Positions 61,792-64,000 of a stretch of DNA of 64,000 bases are shown here, one piece after another. The notes below the pieces were generated by a model. The model worked only from the letters and a program-made list of their open reading frames with translations, had not been told where the DNA came from and ran no database searches. The DNA is taken from assembly GCF_035918235.1 (NCBI RefSeq), contig NZ_CP109485.1, positions 7,851,001-7,915,000 on the forward strand, written 5' to 3'. The position numbers were made by a program, and so were the translations under genes. This stretch comes from Streptomyces sp. NBC_01445. GTDB lineage: Bacteria; Actinomycetota; Actinomycetes; Streptomycetales; Streptomycetaceae. Within the stretch, counting starts at the first letter, position 1. Each line of letters begins with the position of its first letter.

Positions 61792-62550
61792 GTGTCGACG
61801 CCGTTCTATGTCTCACCCCAGCAGGCCATGGCCGACCGGGCGGAGTACGCCCGTAAGGGCATCGCCCGCGGTCGCAGCCTGGTTGTGCTGCAGTACGCCG
61901 ATGGCATCGTGTTCGTCGGCGAGAACCCGTCCCGTGCGCTGCACAAGTTCAGCGAGATCTATGACCGGATCGGTTTCGCGGCCGCCGGTAAGTACAACGA
62001 GTACGAGAATCTGCGGATCGGCGGTGTGCGCTACGCCGACCTGCGGGGTTACACCTACGACCGCGACGATGTGACGGCGCGTGGCCTGGCGAATGTGTAC
62101 GCGCAGACGCTGGGCACGATCTTCTCGAGCAGCGCCGAGAAGCCGTACGAGGTGGAGCTGGTGGTCGCCGAGGTCGGGTCCGAGCCCGAGGGTGACCAGA
62201 TCTACCGTCTTCCGCACGACGGCTCGATCGTCGACGAGCACGGCTCGGTCGCGGTCGGGGGTAATGCGGAGCAGATCAGTACCTATCTGGATCAGCGCCA
62301 TCGGGACGGGATGACTCTCGCGGAGGCGTTGAAGCTGGCGGTGCAGGCGCTGTCGCGGGACACCAGTGGCAGTGAGCGGGAGATCCCCGCGGAGCGGCTC
62401 GAGGTGGCGGTTCTTGACCGCACGCGCCCGCAGCAGCGGAAGTTCAAGCGCATTGTGGGGCCGCAGTTGTCGCGGCTGCTCGAGGCCGGTGCGGCGACGT
62501 CCGCGGAGCCGGTGGAGAGCAGTGACGCGGAGTCCGACGACGAGGAGTGA
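61792..62550 (+). CDS. prcA: 20S proteasome alpha subunit
   Basis: A 252-residue structural subunit that forms the outer rings and the gate of the proteasome and binds ARC. It starts with [31 protein letters not shown], the gating N-terminus and helix H0, followed by [32 protein letters not shown]. The C-terminus is acidic (AESDDEE). It follows prcB by 62 bases on the same strand and ends the proteasome operon before a convergent LacI gene and hairpin. Confidence 0.95.
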   Translation: MSTPFYVSPQQAMADRAEYARKGIARGRSLVVLQYADGIVFVGENPSRALHKFSEIYDRIGFAAAGKYNEYENLRIGGVRYADLRGYTYDRDDVTARGLANVYAQTLGTIFSSSAEKPYEVELVVAEVGSEPEGDQIYRLPHDGSIVDEHGSVAVGGNAEQISTYLDQRHRDGMTLAEALKLAVQALSRDTSGSEREIPAERLEVAVLDRTRPQQRKFKRIVGPQLSRLLEAGAATSAEPVESSDAESDDEE

Positions 62551-62573
62551 GCAGGGTTTCCTGCTGAAGTGTG

Positions 62574-62607
62574 CGGCGCCCCGATCGCAGTAGTGGTCGG
62601 GGCGCCG
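62574..62607. terminator. Terminator between prcA and the LacI gene
   Basis: A perfect 11-bp stem CGGCGCCCCGA/TCGGGGCGCCG with a 12-base loop, between convergent genes ending at 62550 and 62617. It can serve both. Confidence 0.75.
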
Positions 62608-62616
62608 TTCGTTGTA

Positions 62617-63651
62617 TCAGCGGGCGGGCGCGGCTGTGGAGCCGCGGACGACCAACTCGACGGGGAGTGCGGTGGTTTCCGGGGCACGGCCGTCCAGGAC
62701 GGCGAGGAGCGCGGCCATGCCTCGCTCGCCGAAGAGTTCCGCGGGGAGTCGGACGGTGGTGAGTTCGGGTTCGACGGCGGTGGCGAGGGAGAGGTCGTCG
62801 AAGCCGGTGACGGAGAGGTCGTCGGGGATGCGCAGGCCCAGTGTGCGGGCGGCTTTGTAGGCGCCGGTGGCGAGTTTGTCGTCGTCGCAGACGATGGCGG
62901 TGGGGCGGGGGCCGGGGGCGGCGAGTGCGGCCTGTGCGGCGGTGCGGGCTGCCTCGACTGTCAGGTGTGAGTGCACGGTGTGGACGTGGGTGTCGGGGAC
63001 GCGGGCGGTGCGGTCGGCGAGTTCGTGGGCGCGTACGTCGAAGGTCCAGGAGGGCACGGCGGACGCGAGGTGCAGGAACCGGCGGTGGCCGAGGGCGAGC
63101 AGATGGTCCGTCACCTGGCGCATTCCGTCGGCGATGTCGAGGTTGACGGTGGCGGCGCCGGTGGCGGCCGTGTCGTCGGGGTCACTGTCGAGCATGACGA
63201 GAGGGAGTCCGTCGCCGCGGATGGCGGTGACGGCGTCGGAGGCCATGGAGGAGGCGAGTACGCCGTCGAGGGCCGCGCGTGCGGAGTCGAAGGGGTCGCG
63301 GGCGGGGCCGATGCCTTCGGGGGAGGGGTAGAGCACGACGCCGAAGCCGTGCTGGGCTGCGACGCGGGCGGCGCCGGTGTAGACGCCGGCGAAGAATTCG
63401 TTGGTGAGGGCGGGGACCACGAGGAGGGCGGTGCGGGTGCGGCCGAGGCGGAGGTTGCGGGCGGCGAGGTTGGGGCGGTAGCCGAGGTCGCGGGCGGCGG
63501 TGCGGACGCGTTCGGCGGTGGCTTCGGCGACGCGGCCGCGCCATTTGTCGCCGAGCACGAGGGAGACGGCGGCCTGGGAGACTCCGGCGGCGCGGGCGAC
63601 GTCGCGGCTGGTGGGGCGCGCGGGGGCCGTCTCGTCTGACCCGGTCGTCAC
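62617..63651 (-). CDS. LacI family transcriptional regulator
   Basis: A 344-residue repressor. The HTH is SRDVARAAGVSQAAVSLVLGDKWRGRV, the hinge GYRPNLAARNLRLGRT, and the periplasmic-binding-protein-like effector domain includes LLVVPALTNEFFAGVY and TAIVCDDDKLATGAYKAA. GGAGG lies 5 bases before the GTG at 63651. It is divergent from an MFS gene, with an inverted repeat between them, so it probably controls itself and that transporter. The effector is unknown; a sugar is typical for the family. Confidence 0.9.
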   Translation of the reverse strand: MTTGSDETAPARPTSRDVARAAGVSQAAVSLVLGDKWRGRVAEATAERVRTAARDLGYRPNLAARNLRLGRTRTALLVVPALTNEFFAGVYTGAARVAAQHGFGVVLYPSPEGIGPARDPFDSARAALDGVLASSMASDAVTAIRGDGLPLVMLDSDPDDTAATGAATVNLDIADGMRQVTDHLLALGHRRFLHLASAVPSWTFDVRAHELADRTARVPDTHVHTVHSHLTVEAARTAAQAALAAPGPRPTAIVCDDDKLATGAYKAARTLGLRIPDDLSVTGFDDLSLATAVEPELTTVRLPAELFGERGMAALLAVLDGRAPETTALPVELVVRGSTAAPAR

Positions 63652-63711
63652 TCATGCCTCCGTGGGGTGTGTGGCGGGGCCTTCGGGTGGACCCGTGGCC
63701 TGCGGACATGG

Positions 63712-63738
63712 TACGTATGACCCTCGAAGTTATACGTA
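63712..63738. promoter_or_regulatory. Inverted repeat in LacI / MFS divergent promoter
   Basis: TACGTAT (63712-63718) and its exact complement ATACGTA (63732-63738), 13 bases apart, in the gap between the two divergent genes. The AT-rich half-sites may double as promoter elements or LacI-family operator halves. Confidence 0.55.
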
Positions 63739-63775
63739 AAACCTAGGGCGCCTCGGGGCGGCGAGAGGGCGGGCG

Positions 63776-64000
63776 ATGGCCGCGGGATATGCGGAGATCC
63801 TCAAGGCGCGGCACGCGACGCGGCTGCTGGTGGGCACCCTGGTGGGGCGGCTGCCGAACGCGACGGCCGCCATCGCGATCGTGCTGTTCGTCCGCGCGGA
63901 GGGCGGCACGTACAGCCTGGCCGGGGCGCTCGCCGCGGTGTACGGCGTCGCCAACGCGGTGGGGCAGCCGCTGCTCGGCCGGCTCGTGGACCTGCGGGGC
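63776..64000 (+). CDS. MFS transporter, N-terminal part (runs off the window)
   Basis: The first 75 residues of an open frame that continues past the window end. It starts MAAGYAEILKARHATRLLVG, with a first hydrophobic helix TAAIAIVLFVRAEG, a second SLAGALAAVYGVANAVGQPL and LLGRLVDLRG, which looks like the MFS loop 2-3 signature (GRLxDxRG). GAGAGGGCGGGCG precedes the ATG. It is probably an exporter-type MFS protein controlled by the divergent LacI regulator. Confidence 0.75.
   Translation, partial: MAAGYAEILKARHATRLLVGTLVGRLPNATAAIAIVLFVRAEGGTYSLAGALAAVYGVANAVGQPLLGRLVDLRG

Overview
The window reads as a chromosomal segment of a Streptomyces or very close relative. The DNA is GC-rich with strong third-position bias. 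It carries chaplin cell-surface genes, the mycothiol gene mshC, the glycerol (gyl) operon with its IclR-type regulator, an F420-dependent oxidoreductase and a Pup-proteasome locus (arc/mpa, dop, pup, prcB, prcA). From memory, the conserved genes run in the same order as Streptomyces coelicolor from about SCO1675 down to SCO1641. All functional calls come from reading motifs; no database search was run.

Layout. (1) 0.1-15.7 kb is conserved core: an M20 peptidase, chaplins ChpH and ChpC, small conserved proteins, a degenerate RecD2-like protein, an aldo/keto reductase, an F420 oxidoreductase, a ferritin-like protein, CorA, the phosphomutase-like/DUF3090/SCO1664 trio, an SRPBCC protein, mshC and parJ. 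(2) 15.8-37.2 kb appears to be accessory, because in S. coelicolor parJ and glpD are neighbours (from memory). It holds an eleven-gene minus-strand catabolic operon with a FadR-type regulator: a Rieske oxygenase, its reductase, a ThDP enzyme, two SDRs, a cupin, an alpha/beta hydrolase, an aspartate-dehydrogenase-like protein, an extradiol dioxygenase and an aldehyde dehydrogenase. A divergent MFS importer follows. Next come a TetR-MarR fusion regulator and a molybdenum hydroxylase cluster (XdhC, then CoxM/S/L and CoxG-like), with a MarR regulator and a flavin oxidoreductase. (3) 37.2-42.4 kb is the glycerol operon glpF-glpK-glpD with gylR. (4) 42.7-55.9 kb holds metH, a HAD phosphatase, two tandem peptide-type binding lipoproteins, an orphan response regulator, a RecB-like nuclease, a site-2 protease, TrmI and a secreted protein. 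(5) 55.9-62.6 kb is the Pup-proteasome locus. (6) The right end is a LacI regulator and the start of an MFS transporter.

How it fits together. The island looks like a self-contained uptake, ring-attack, ring-cleavage and side-chain oxidation system for an aromatic substrate I cannot name. The pairing of a molybdenum hydroxylase with a Rieske oxygenase and an extradiol dioxygenase recalls N-heteroaromatic (quinoline-type) degradation; that is a hypothesis. An identical 11-mer sits in the promoter of the FadR-type regulator and in the divergent operon/importer promoter, and a second AT-rich element links that promoter to the molybdenum hydroxylase promoter, so the parts are plausibly co-regulated. 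The proteasome locus is complete except that the small endonuclease VII-like gene between pup and prcB is frame-disrupted.
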